Both the position numbers and the translations under genes were made by a program. From an uncultured Bacteroidales bacterium (lineage in GTDB: Bacteria; Bacteroidota; Bacteroidia; Bacteroidales; Bacteroidaceae), in NCBI GenBank assembly GCA_902782245.1, contig CACZMI010000005.1:1-61416 (forward strand): a stretch of 61,416 nt of DNA. Reading direction: 5' to 3'. Below the pieces are notes generated by a model. The model did not search any database and was not told the DNA's origin. It was given only the letters and a program-made list of their open reading frames with translations. Below are positions 27,430 to 36,427 of the stretch, piece by piece (the stretch's first letter is position 1; each line of letters opens with the position of its first letter).

Positions 27430-28386
27430 ATGAGACACTTTACTTGCGTTAAGGATCTGGGCGATCTGCATCAGGCGTTGCAGGAGGCCCTTGAGATAAA
27501 GAGAGACCGTTTCAAATATGTTGAGCTGGGACGTAACAAGACCTTGCTCATGGTATTCTTCAACTCCAGCCTGCGTACCCGTCTGAGTACACAGAAGGCT
27601 GCCCTCAATCTGGGCATGAACGTGATTGTCCTGGATGTCAACCAGGGAGCCTGGAAACTGGAGACCGAACGTGGCGTGATAATGGACGGCGATAAGTCCG
27701 AGCATCTGCTCGAGGCAATTCCTGTTATGGGCTGCTATTGCGATGTCATAGGAGTACGCTCCTTTGCCCGTTTCGAGAGCCGTCAGGATGACTATGAGGA
27801 GAAGATACTCAACCAGTTTATCCAGTACTCCGGTCGCCCCGTATTCTCGATGGAGGCTGCCACCGGACATCCGCTGCAGAGTTTTGCTGACTGGATCACT
27901 ATTGAGGAGCACAAGACCGTAGAGCGTCCCAAGGTGGTCATGAGCTGGGCTCCGCATCCCAAGGCTCTGCCGCAGGCCGTGCCCAACTCATTCGCACAGT
28001 GGATGGTTGCCGCCGGTTATGAGGTGGTCATCACGCATCCGCACGGATATGAGCTTGATCCCAAGTTCACTGCCGGCGCAACAATAGAATATGATCAGAT
28101 GAAAGCCTTTGAGGGCGCCCATTTCATATATGGAAAGAACTGGTCATGTGCCAGCCCCGAACATTACGGAGAGGTTCTTTGCAAGGACCGCAGTTGGACT
28201 ATCAGTGACCGTCAGATGGCGGTAACTGACAATGCGTTCTTCATGCACTGTCTGCCGGTACGCCGTAACATGATCGTTACCGATGATGTTATTGAGAGCC
28301 CCCGCTCGCTTGTAATACCTGAGGCCGCCAACAGAGAGATATCGGCAACAGTAGTCCTTAAGAAGATTCTTGAGGGGCTGAAATAA
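27430..28386 (+). CDS. argF': N-succinyl/N-acetylornithine carbamoyltransferase
   Basis: Carbamoylates a blocked ornithine in the Bacteroidota arginine pathway instead of free ornithine. I take ATG 27430 (MRHFTCVKDLGD), 318 residues, rather than a TTG at 27424. The carbamoyl-phosphate loop is FFNSSLRTRLS, and HCLPVRRN is near the C-terminus. The family resembles the B. fragilis succinyl enzyme (QGAWKLETERGVIMDGDK), but the residue after DGDK, position 90, is Ser, whereas from memory the succinyl enzyme has Pro and the acetyl enzyme Glu there. Substrate choice is therefore uncertain. It converges on a NigD-like gene, 2 bp away. Confidence 0.92.
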   Translation: MRHFTCVKDLGDLHQALQEALEIKRDRFKYVELGRNKTLLMVFFNSSLRTRLSTQKAALNLGMNVIVLDVNQGAWKLETERGVIMDGDKSEHLLEAIPVMGCYCDVIGVRSFARFESRQDDYEEKILNQFIQYSGRPVFSMEAATGHPLQSFADWITIEEHKTVERPKVVMSWAPHPKALPQAVPNSFAQWMVAAGYEVVITHPHGYELDPKFTAGATIEYDQMKAFEGAHFIYGKNWSCASPEHYGEVLCKDRSWTISDRQMAVTDNAFFMHCLPVRRNMIVTDDVIESPRSLVIPEAANREISATVVLKKILEGLK

Positions 28387-28388
28387 GC

Positions 28389-29021
28389 TTACTTGAATAT
28401 CAGTTTATAGTCATAGTCTTCCTTATAGCCCTTGCAGCTGAGGAAGACTGTGTCTTTTTTGGCCAGTCCGTAACCCGAAAGCGGAATGGATATATAGGCA
28501 TACTTGGTGTAAACAGGCTGGTCACCGTACGCATTGTGGTATATGGTGAACTTGAGTTTGCCGGGACTGTCCAGATGTGTATAGAAAAGCCTGTGGGCTG
28601 CACTCTCCTTAGACACCTTGATACCCATGTTGATATTGAGATATCCGCCTCCTATGTACAGACTGTGAATCTCTACCGGATCCTGGACATGGAGTGAATC
28701 GGGTATGATAGAGTCTTCGGGGGCCTTGTATGATATGGTGGGAACCATCTGCAGTATGCGTGCGGTCCTGTTTTCTTCAAGTGCTACCGATGCGACCAGC
28801 CTGTACAGGGTGTCCGGATTCAGTTTGTCGGTTTTTTCACTTACCATATACTGCGTTCCGTAATCGTCATTGAGGATGGTTACATATCCTTCGGCGTCAG
28901 TATATCCGGTCATAAAACCGGAAAACATGGTTTCTACCTTCTCTTTGTCATCGTCGCATGAGATAAAGGCGGTTGCCGACAGCGCGGCCATGGCCAGTAA
29001 CAGGGCGGAGGTTGCTTTCAT
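28389..29021 (-). CDS. NigD-like lipoprotein
   Basis: A 210-residue protein with a lipoprotein signal (lipobox AFISC, Cys22) and the NigD-like layout: an N-terminal OB-like domain (GYVTILNDDYGTQYMVSEK) and a C-terminal beta domain ending KEDYDYKLIFK. NigD-like proteins are widespread in Bacteroidales with mostly unknown roles. It overlaps the acyltransferase stop by 4 bp, so is the last gene of the unit from the PASTA protein. Confidence 0.8.
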   Translation of the reverse strand: MKATSALLLAMAALSATAFISCDDDKEKVETMFSGFMTGYTDAEGYVTILNDDYGTQYMVSEKTDKLNPDTLYRLVASVALEENRTARILQMVPTISYKAPEDSIIPDSLHVQDPVEIHSLYIGGGYLNINMGIKVSKESAAHRLFYTHLDSPGKLKFTIYHNAYGDQPVYTKYAYISIPLSGYGLAKKDTVFLSCKGYKEDYDYKLIFK

Positions 29022-30190
29022 TGTTCCGATACGCTTAATTGGTTAATGAGCGGGTTCGCATACATGGTCAGTATACGCTCTCTGAGAAAATCCCAGTCCG
29101 GATCCGGAATGTCAATCTTGGCAAGTTGTCCGTCCAGATAATCCAGGAATTCCTGCTTCTGCCCGGCGGTGTACCAGTTTGCTTGAGAGTTGTCTCCGCG
29201 CAGCAGATCCAGCGCTATACGGTTGCATGGGTATATGCGGTATCCCTTGAAAATGTGTCTGTCTATGATCTGTGCCACCTGGTCAAGGAACTGATTTCGT
29301 GGCATGGATGTATCAATTGCAGCAATCTCGTCATCAATCGGGGCGGCTACCGTATAGTGCAGATGTCCCTTGAATCCGAATATGCCGGTCTTCATGTTGT
29401 CCAGATCGGCCTGTTCGCTCTTTACGTAGTCGGGGTTGTCACGTTTCAGTTGGAACTCGGCGGCCTTGAGCCAGTCACAAGGGTCATACTCGTAACTGAT
29501 GGTGAGCGGGCAGATATGCAGTGACTGCAGTTTTTCCGACAGCGTCATGTCATCGGGACCGGACATGGCCAGCATTTTGAGCACGCTTTTCTGAGTGCGG
29601 TCATCGGAATCCTTGGCACGGCCCTCACGCTGAGCCAGCCATACGGGGCTTTTTTTCTGTTCAATGACAAAACGGATGTATCTGGACAGCTGTTTTGATG
29701 ATTCCAACAGTTCTGCCGCAGTGGCCGAACGGTTAACCACGAAACTGCGGTTAAGCCTTACCAGTGTCTCAATCCATGGGTGAATAAGCAGATTGTTGCC
29801 TATTCCTATCTCTACCGATTTTCTCCCCATCAACACCAGGAGTATATAATCCAGATATGCCGAATCCAGTACTATGTCCCTGTGGTTGGACAGATAAATG
29901 AAATCCTCGCGTCCATCGGGCAATGCCGAGAAATCATTCGTAAATCCGGTAGTTGCCTTTTTGAGTATTCTTGTCAGGAACGGACAAATCATTCCCATCT
30001 GGAAACTGTTGACGGTCTTGAACCGTCTGGTGTAGAGTTTGTGCACCCAGATAGGTACACCCTTGATTATACCCTTTACAATCTTTACAAAAGCAGGGTC
30101 ATCAAGCAATGAGAGCACGGCACCGCGCACCTCATCGTCCTCAAGGGACCGCATTTTTTCAAATTCGGCGGGAATATCTGTCGTTTTCAT
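29018..30190 (-). CDS. 1-acyl-glycerol-3-phosphate-acyltransferase-like protein
   Basis: A 390-residue acyltransferase of the PlsB/PlsC superfamily, probably in phospholipid or lipid A-related acylation at the inner membrane. The active-site block reads NHRDIVLDS, where His is followed by Asp after five residues rather than the usual four (HX4D). Later blocks include RSFVVNRSA and PVWLAQREGRAKDSDD, matching the acceptor-binding motifs. No membrane helix is obvious. It lies 1 bp from ddl. Confidence 0.8.
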   Translation of the reverse strand: MKTTDIPAEFEKMRSLEDDEVRGAVLSLLDDPAFVKIVKGIIKGVPIWVHKLYTRRFKTVNSFQMGMICPFLTRILKKATTGFTNDFSALPDGREDFIYLSNHRDIVLDSAYLDYILLVLMGRKSVEIGIGNNLLIHPWIETLVRLNRSFVVNRSATAAELLESSKQLSRYIRFVIEQKKSPVWLAQREGRAKDSDDRTQKSVLKMLAMSGPDDMTLSEKLQSLHICPLTISYEYDPCDWLKAAEFQLKRDNPDYVKSEQADLDNMKTGIFGFKGHLHYTVAAPIDDEIAAIDTSMPRNQFLDQVAQIIDRHIFKGYRIYPCNRIALDLLRGDNSQANWYTAGQKQEFLDYLDGQLAKIDIPDPDWDFLRERILTMYANPLINQLSVSEQ

Positions 30191-30191
30191 A

Positions 30192-31166
30192 TCAGAAACT
30201 GTCCTCTATGATCTCAGTAAGTACATCGGTCAGATTCAGTCCTGCGGCTCTTATCTGCTGCGGTATGAAACTGGTGGCGGTCATGCCCGGGGTGGTGTTC
30301 ACCTCAAGCAGGTTGATTTTGTCACCATCGGTTATGATGTAGTCGTTGCGGATTATTCCGTGACAGCCCAGCAAGTCGTAAATCTTTGCAGTCAGATCCT
30401 GGATTCGGTCGCGCAGTTCATCAGGAATACGGGCGGGGGTAATCTCCTCAACCTTGCCGTTGTACTTGGCGTCGTAGTCAAAGAAATCGGTCTTGGGAAC
30501 CACCTCGGTAACAGGCAGCTTAACCTCACGCTTGCGGGTCTTGTAGTAACCGTTGGTAACCTCAATACCCTGCATGAATGATTCTATCATGATCTCGCTG
30601 TTCTCCTTGAAAGCCTCCTCAACGGCCGGGATTATCTGTTCGCGGGTCTTTACCTTTGTAGTACCGAAACTTGAACCGCCGTCAGTGGGCTTGATAAAGC
30701 AGGGCAGTCCCACCTTGCTTATAATCTTGTCGGGGTCCACCTTGTCTCCCTTGCGCAGGCGGCGGGAGTTGGCTACGTTTACCTTGCAGCTCTTCATGGT
30801 CTTGTTGAGCACGAACTTGTTGAAGGTCAGGGCCGACGGCAGCACGTCACATGTGGAGAAGGGTATGCGCATAAGGCGCAGATAGCCTTCAAATACACCG
30901 TTCTCGCCGGGAGTACCGTGAATGATTATGTATGCGTAGTCAAAAACAGTCTTAACTCCGTTGTGAGTAAAACTGAAGTCGTTACGGTCAACCGGGGCGT
31001 TTATGCCTTCACTTACATGTACCTGCCAGTTTTTGCCCTCAATCTCCAGGATATAGGGCTCGTACTTATCCTTGTCCATGTACTCAAGGATGGTTGCGGC
31101 GCTACGCAGAGAAACCGGATTCTCGCTTGAGTCGCCGCCGGCTACGATTGCAATCTTGCGTTTCAT
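30192..31166 (-). CDS. ddl: D-alanine--D-alanine ligase
   Basis: Joins two D-Ala for the peptidoglycan stem peptide; the target of D-cycloserine. The 324-residue ATP-grasp protein begins KIAIVAGGDSSENPVSLRS and has GTPGENGVFEGYL, PCFIKPTDGGSSFGTTKV and the metal/ATP region LLEVNTTPGMTATSFIPQ. It lies between rluD-like and acyltransferase genes on one transcript. Confidence 0.95.
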   Translation of the reverse strand: MKRKIAIVAGGDSSENPVSLRSAATILEYMDKDKYEPYILEIEGKNWQVHVSEGINAPVDRNDFSFTHNGVKTVFDYAYIIIHGTPGENGVFEGYLRLMRIPFSTCDVLPSALTFNKFVLNKTMKSCKVNVANSRRLRKGDKVDPDKIISKVGLPCFIKPTDGGSSFGTTKVKTREQIIPAVEEAFKENSEIMIESFMQGIEVTNGYYKTRKREVKLPVTEVVPKTDFFDYDAKYNGKVEEITPARIPDELRDRIQDLTAKIYDLLGCHGIIRNDYIITDGDKINLLEVNTTPGMTATSFIPQQIRAAGLNLTDVLTEIIEDSF

Positions 31167-31178
31167 TCTATGTTGTTT

Positions 31179-32249
31179 TTATTTCTCAAAATCCCTTGAA
31201 CTCACATAATCCCTCCACCTCTGTATGAGCGTCTGCATGTCGGCCGGCAACTCGGAGTTGAAAAACATCTCCTGCCTTGTGATGGGATGTACGAATCCCA
31301 GAGTCTTGGCATGCAGGGCCTGACGCGGACATATCTCAAAACAGTTCTGAACAAACTGGCGATAGCGGCTGTAAGTGGTGCCTTTCAGTATCTGATTACC
31401 GCCGTAACGCTCATCGCTAAACAGCGGATGGCCCAGATGCTTCATGTGCACCCTTATCTGATGCGTGCGTCCAGTCTCCAGGCGGCACTCCACCAGTGAC
31501 GTATATCCAAAACGCTCCAGGACCGTGTAGTGTGTCACTGCGTGCTTGCCCACTTCGGGGTCAAATGACACTGCCATCTGCAGGCGGTCCTTGGGGTTGC
31601 GTGTTATCTGGCTCTCAACCGTCCCTTCGGCAGGCTGGGGAACGCCCCAGACCAGAGCCTGGTATGCGCGTTTGGTGGTTTTGTCAAAGAACTGCTTGCC
31701 CAGAGAGGTCTTGGCATCGGGCGTTTTGGCCACAACCAGCAGACCGCTGGTGTCCTTGTCTATGCGGTGTACAAGTCCTACCTGAGGGCTGTTGGGGTCA
31801 TAATCCTTATTGTCGCGCAGATGCCAGGCAACTGCATTCACCAGCGTACCGTGAAAGTTACCGCATCCCGGGTGGACCACAAGACCGGCCGGCTTGTTTA
31901 CCACCATCAGGCAGTCGTCCTCGTAAACTATGTCCAGCGGAATATCTTCGGGCTCTATGTCACTGCTGTAACGCGGACGGTCCATCATGACCGTTATGAC
32001 GTCCAGCGGTTTTACCTTGTAGTTGCTCTTGACCGGGCGGCCGTTAGCCATTACCATTCCGGCATCGGCGGCCTTCTGTATACGGTTGCGGGAGGAGTGC
32101 TCCAGGTGGTCAAACAGGAATTTGTCAACCCTGAGCAGACTCTGCCCCTTGTCGGCTACCACGCGGAAATGCTCATAAAGCTCCGCCGCATCAGGGGTGG
32201 GCTCCAGGTCGTCAAGTGACTCTTCAATCTCGTCTTCCAGTTCAACCAT
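31179..32249 (-). CDS. rluD: RluD-type ribosomal large-subunit pseudouridine synthase
   Basis: Isomerises uridines in 23S rRNA. I take ATG 32249 (MVELEDEIEESLDD), 356 residues, over a TTG 15 bp upstream. An acidic N-terminal extension (1-24) precedes an S4 RNA-binding domain (about 38-100) and the RluA-family catalytic domain with HRIDKDTSG, catalytic Asp164. Whether it acts on positions 1911/1915/1917 as in E. coli RluD or elsewhere cannot be told. It lies 4 bp after the PASTA gene. Confidence 0.88.
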   Translation of the reverse strand: MVELEDEIEESLDDLEPTPDAAELYEHFRVVADKGQSLLRVDKFLFDHLEHSSRNRIQKAADAGMVMANGRPVKSNYKVKPLDVITVMMDRPRYSSDIEPEDIPLDIVYEDDCLMVVNKPAGLVVHPGCGNFHGTLVNAVAWHLRDNKDYDPNSPQVGLVHRIDKDTSGLLVVAKTPDAKTSLGKQFFDKTTKRAYQALVWGVPQPAEGTVESQITRNPKDRLQMAVSFDPEVGKHAVTHYTVLERFGYTSLVECRLETGRTHQIRVHMKHLGHPLFSDERYGGNQILKGTTYSRYRQFVQNCFEICPRQALHAKTLGFVHPITRQEMFFNSELPADMQTLIQRWRDYVSSRDFEK

Positions 32250-32253
32250 GAGG

Positions 32254-32871
32254 TTATTCTTCAAAGAAATCGGAGTCTATTATGGTGGTTGAATCAACCT
32301 CTTCAATGTGTTCGACAGGGTTGCCGTTACCTGCAACTATGGTGAGGGTGGAACCTTCGGGTATCTGAGTCCCGGCTTCTATCTTTTCACCCTGGTACCT
32401 TATTTCATATACCCAGTCCAGATCTCCGTCAACATATACCGTCCTGCCCAATTTGAATCCTGCGGCATTCAGCCTGGATTCGGCGGCACGCAGTGAACTG
32501 TTGTCGGCCACATCGGGGACGGCTCTCAGAGGTTCCCGTCCCGAGTTGAGCGTAAGGTAAATGGTTCGCCCGTCTTTGACATATGATCCGGATTTGGGCT
32601 TCTGCTCGATAACGCCGCCCTCAACCGTCATCCTGTCGTATTTGTAGTCCAGGACTTCATACTTGAGTCCCACTGCGGCAAGGGCCTGGCCGGCTTCTTC
32701 CTCAAACATTCCGCTTACATCGGGCACTGAGATGTATTGCCCGTGACGGGTATAGGATTTTATCCAACTGAAAGTGATGACAATCAAAAGGCATGACAGC
32801 CCTATCATCAAGAAAAGATTAAGCAGAATCCAGCCTATTGTCCGCTTCCTGTTGCCTGTGTCCTTACCCAT
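32254..32871 (-). CDS. Membrane-anchored PASTA-domain protein
   Basis: A 205-residue protein with one N-terminal membrane helix (about 14-33, LNLFLMIGLSCLLIVITF) and two PASTA domains (about 37-102 and 103-180; VPDVSGMFEEEAGQAL and VPDVADNSSLRAAESRL). There is no kinase or transpeptidase domain. PASTA domains bind peptidoglycan or beta-lactams in other proteins, so a wall-sensing or scaffold role is likely, in keeping with ddl downstream. It is the first gene of the five-gene minus-strand unit. Confidence 0.88.
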   Translation of the reverse strand: MGKDTGNRKRTIGWILLNLFLMIGLSCLLIVITFSWIKSYTRHGQYISVPDVSGMFEEEAGQALAAVGLKYEVLDYKYDRMTVEGGVIEQKPKSGSYVKDGRTIYLTLNSGREPLRAVPDVADNSSLRAAESRLNAAGFKLGRTVYVDGDLDWVYEIRYQGEKIEAGTQIPEGSTLTIVAGNGNPVEHIEEVDSTTIIDSDFFEE

Positions 32872-32897
32872 ACAATACAGTTGATATTATTTGTGTA

Positions 32898-32905
32898 CAA
32901 AGATA
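32898..32905 (-). promoter_or_regulatory. -7 promoter element for the PASTA-rluD-ddl unit
   Basis: Minus-strand TATCTTTG matches TAnnTTTG and ends 26 bp before the ATG at 32871. All five genes down to 28389 are spaced by 12 bp or less or overlap, so this is probably their main promoter. Confidence 0.65.
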
Positions 32906-33099
32906 GTGTATTTTTCTCTTTTTCCATGGTGTATTTATATAAGGTGTTATTACATCGCTGCATTACAACTCCGTTTTTCCTTTATCTGACAGGTGTGATT
33001 CTGGTGTAAGAATTGCGCTTTCTCTGTCGGAAGGTATCCTAAAATGATAGGTTTTTTGCATTTTTTTTAAAAATATGACTAACATATCATCAATTTGTT
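32906..33099. other. AT-rich intergenic region between divergent units
   Basis: Between the PASTA promoter and the SusC promoter lie about 190 bases with no coding potential that I can support. The part near 33045-33080 is runs of T and A. A weak CCTA/TAGG hairpin before TTTTTT near 33040-33057 is too short to call a terminator. Confidence 0.5.
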
Positions 33100-33108
33100 T
33101 ACTTTTGC
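33100..33108 (+). promoter_or_regulatory. -7 promoter element for the SusC-SusD unit
   Basis: TACTTTTGC matches TAnnTTTGC and leaves a long 5' leader of about 105 nt before the SusC ATG. The leader contains a weak AGAGT/ACTCT hairpin. No convincing -33 box is seen. Confidence 0.65.
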
Positions 33109-33222
33109 CCCATTGTAGGTAAGTTTTTTGATATTTATGCAACAATAAAGACGCAGAGTTTTTAACCCGACTCTCAAGTACATGCTGCATTGAAAACTAT
33201 TGTCAAACTAAATAAATTGTCT

Positions 33223-36200
33223 ATGAGAAAAATTCTCTTAATGATGACTGCTGTTCTGTGTGCAGGACTTGCCTATGCTCAGAATGTGCAAGTTACAGGT
33301 ATTGCAACCGCAGCGGACGACGGAAGTCCCATGCCGGCTGTTACAGTATCTGTAGAGGGAACGACAACCGGAACAACCACAGATCTGGATGGTGCTTACA
33401 CGATTACCGCTCCTTCAAACGGTTCTTTGGTTTTCTCTTTCATGGGTTATGAGTCCAAGACTGTTCCTGTGAACGGAAGACGAGTTATCAACGTAACCTT
33501 GAACCCCGGTTCAATTGAGGTTGACGAGGTGCTGATTACCGCCGTAGGTATCCAGCGTTCAGAACGTTCTCTGGGTTATACAGTAACAAAAGTTGATGCT
33601 GAAGAGGCCGTCATGAAAGCTGAGCCCGATATGCTTCGTGCATTGGAGGGTAAGATTGCCGGTGTGCAGATCAGTGCTCCTAGCGGTGATGCCGGTAGTG
33701 CTACACGTATCACTATCCGCGGTAACTCATCATTCAGCGGTAATAACCAGCCTCTGTATGTAGTGGATGGTATACCTTACAGTAATGACGGTACAAGCGC
33801 AAGTGGTCGCGGATCCGGTAACAGTGGTGCTTTCGGCTCCGGTATTTCAACTCTTGACCCCAATGACATTGAGTCTATGAGCGTTCTTAAGGGTGCTGCT
33901 GCAGCTGTACTTTACGGTTCACGTGCCGCTAACGGTGTGATTCTCATCACCACCAAGTCCGGCTCCAAGAAGGCTGGCGCCAAGAGCGGTTTCTCTGTAA
34001 ACGTGAATTCATCATACGCTATCGAGACAATAGCTTCACTGCCCGACTATCAGAACAGTTACGGACAGGGTTCTGACTTCAATATTGCCGGATCAAACGG
34101 TTCATGGGGTGCTCCATTCGAGGATGGTATGACCATTCCTATGTATGCTGCAATTGCTGCTGAGTATCCTGAACTGGCACTTGAGCTCTATCCCGACCTT
34201 GCAGGCAACGTACCTTACAAGGCATATCCCAACAACGTAAAGGACCTTTTCAAGAAAGGTCACGTATTTGATCTGTCTGCAAATGTCCAGAAAGTAACAG
34301 ATGAGGGTAACTTCAACATGACACTGTCACGTACTGATCAGGACAGTTACATTCCCGGATCAGAGTTTGACCGTTACTCATTCTCAGTTGGTGGTAACCA
34401 GAAGTTCGGAAAGAGATTCCGCGCAGGTGGTAACCTGGCTTATTCTTATACAGACCAGTTCTCACCTATGTATGGTAATAACCAGTCACAGGCTTCGAAC
34501 GGAGGTATGAACTCTCTTGCCCGTGCATTCATTATGCCTCGTAGCTGGGATATCCAGAACTACCCCTATCAGAAGAAGGATGGCAGCAACCTGCTGTTCC
34601 AGCTCTCTTCACAGGCCAACAACCCCTATTGGGCATGGGAGAATGATAAGTTCCAGACTATTCAGAGACGTATCGTTGCCAATGCAAACTTCTCATTCGA
34701 GTTTACCAAGTGGCTCACATTGGATTACACTCTGGGTGTAAACGAGTATATGTTCCAGCGTAAGACCATCGTAAACCTTGGTTCACGCGGTTATGCAGGA
34801 AAGGGTTATCTGAGCAAGTCAGAGTCAAGTGATCAGGAGATAGAGTCAACATTGCTGCTCACATTCAACAAGAGATTCTCTGATCTGGGTGTAAGGGCAA
34901 CCTTCGGTCACAACTACAACCAGGATACCTACGAGTCAATGGGTGCTTCAGGTACAGATATTATCAACCCCAAGATATTCGATCTTGCCAATACAAAGGG
35001 TCAGACCGCCAGCGAGTCTTACTCAAGAACCCGCAAGTACGGTCTGTTCGCCGATATCCTTTTGGATTACAAGCAGTGGGCATTCCTGAATATTTCAGGT
35101 CGTAATGATGTCTCTTCAACACTTCCTATAGAGCATAACAGCTTCTTCTATCCCGCTGTATCAGGATCTATCGTATTCACAGATGCCCTTGGCATGAGCG
35201 ACAGCTTCATGAATTTCGGTAAGATCCGTGCAGGTTGGGCTAAGGTCGGTAATGATGCAGGTGCTTACTATAACAACGGTACTTATGTAGTTGGTTCTCC
35301 TTATATGGGCCAGGGTATGATGGAACTTCCCACCGTTCTGTACGATCCTGAACTTGAGCCTGAGTTTACCACTGAGGTTGAGGCAGGACTTGAACTTAAG
35401 TTCTTTGACAGCCGTATAGGTATCGACGCTACAGTTTATAACCGTCTCTCAGAGAATCAGATCGGCGCCAAGTCATCTGCTCCTTCTACCGGTTACAACT
35501 CATTCGTTACCAATTTCGGTTCTATCAGCAACAAGGGTTTCGAACTTGGTGTTGACCTTTATCCTGTAGTAACCAAGGACTTCACCTGGAGCATGTATCT
35601 TACATACACCAAGAACAAGTCAGAGATTGTTGAACTTGCCGACGGTGTTGAAGAGATCGTAATCGGTGGTGACTTTGCCGCTCCTCAGGCAGTCCTGATC
35701 AAGGGACAGCCTTACGGTATCCTTAAGGGTGAGAAACTTGCCCGCACAGCCGATGGTATTCCACTCGTTAATCCTGCAACAGGTATGTACATCAATGATA
35801 CCGAGAACGGAATCATAGGTGATCCTAACCCCGATTTCAAGACCGCCCTTACCAATACATTCAAGTACAAGGACGTATCTCTCAGCTTCATGGTTGACTA
35901 TCAGAAGGGTGGCTGCGTATTCAGTTCCTATCTGACTGACCTTCTGGGCCGTGGTGTTACCAAGGATACCGAGGATCGTCTTGGAACCCGCATCATTAAG
36001 GGTGTTTACGGTGATGCCAACACTCTCCAGCCTATCCTTGACGCTCAAGGCAATTATATCTGGAATACCACCGCAATCGGTGAGTCCGATCTCTGGTTCT
36101 CAGATGGTACATATTCAACCTTCGCTATCAACTCTTGCGATGAGGTTGCTACATATGATGCAACTGTATGGCGCTTGAGAGAGGTAACTCTTGCTTATAG

Positions 36201-36414
36201 CCTTCCCAAGAATTTCATAAGCAAGCTTAAACTCTCAAATGCTGAGGTTTCAGTTGTAGGACGTAACCTCTGGTACTTTGCCCCCAATGTTCCCAGACAT
36301 TCCAACTATGATCCTGTTGTGAATACATTCGGTAACACAAACGTTCAGGGTATTGATTACACTGGTGCTCCTTCAACCAGGAGAGTTGCTTTCAACCTGA
36401 GTTTCACTTTCTAA
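33223..36414 (+). CDS. SusC-family TonB-dependent outer-membrane transporter
   Basis: A 22-strand TonB-dependent barrel that imports substrate captured by its SusD lid. I take ATG 33223 (MRKILLMMTAVLCAGLAYAQ, a clean signal peptide), 1063 residues, rather than a TTG at 33190. A carboxypeptidase-regulatory-like domain (about 22-100, PMPAVTVSVEGTTTGTTTDLDG) is followed by the plug (LRALEGKIAGVQISAPSGDAGS) and the barrel, ending VAFNLSFTF. Codon choice (many GGT, GTT, AAC) resembles that of the ribosomal genes in this window, suggesting strong expression. The substrate is unknown. Confidence 0.95.
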   Translation: MRKILLMMTAVLCAGLAYAQNVQVTGIATAADDGSPMPAVTVSVEGTTTGTTTDLDGAYTITAPSNGSLVFSFMGYESKTVPVNGRRVINVTLNPGSIEVDEVLITAVGIQRSERSLGYTVTKVDAEEAVMKAEPDMLRALEGKIAGVQISAPSGDAGSATRITIRGNSSFSGNNQPLYVVDGIPYSNDGTSASGRGSGNSGAFGSGISTLDPNDIESMSVLKGAAAAVLYGSRAANGVILITTKSGSKKAGAKSGFSVNVNSSYAIETIASLPDYQNSYGQGSDFNIAGSNGSWGAPFEDGMTIPMYAAIAAEYPELALELYPDLAGNVPYKAYPNNVKDLFKKGHVFDLSANVQKVTDEGNFNMTLSRTDQDSYIPGSEFDRYSFSVGGNQKFGKRFRAGGNLAYSYTDQFSPMYGNNQSQASNGGMNSLARAFIMPRSWDIQNYPYQKKDGSNLLFQLSSQANNPYWAWENDKFQTIQRRIVANANFSFEFTKWLTLDYTLGVNEYMFQRKTIVNLGSRGYAGKGYLSKSESSDQEIESTLLLTFNKRFSDLGVRATFGHNYNQDTYESMGASGTDIINPKIFDLANTKGQTASESYSRTRKYGLFADILLDYKQWAFLNISGRNDVSSTLPIEHNSFFYPAVSGSIVFTDALGMSDSFMNFGKIRAGWAKVGNDAGAYYNNGTYVVGSPYMGQGMMELPTVLYDPELEPEFTTEVEAGLELKFFDSRIGIDATVYNRLSENQIGAKSSAPSTGYNSFVTNFGSISNKGFELGVDLYPVVTKDFTWSMYLTYTKNKSEIVELADGVEEIVIGGDFAAPQAVLIKGQPYGILKGEKLARTADGIPLVNPATGMYINDTENGIIGDPNPDFKTALTNTFKYKDVSLSFMVDYQKGGCVFSSYLTDLLGRGVTKDTEDRLGTRIIKGVYGDANTLQPILDAQGNYIWNTTAIGESDLWFSDGTYSTFAINSCDEVATYDATVWRLREVTLAYSLPKNFISKLKLSNAEVSVVGRNLWYFAPNVPRHSNYDPVVNTFGNTNVQGIDYTGAPSTRRVAFNLSFTF

Positions 36415-36427
36415 TTGACTGATGATT

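Noticed and set aside
33040-33057. CCTA/TAGG hairpin before a T run as a terminator
   Set aside because: A four-base stem is too weak and no gene ends just upstream.
33115-33222. Riboswitch in the SusC leader
   Set aside because: The leader is long but shows only a weak 5-bp hairpin and no known aptamer pattern.
33190-33222. TTG start codons extending several genes (SusC, rpsG, rplS, rplW, LptF/G, rluD)
   Set aside because: In each case a downstream ATG gives the family's normal N-terminus or signal peptide, and some TTG codons fall in promoters or leader hairpins.
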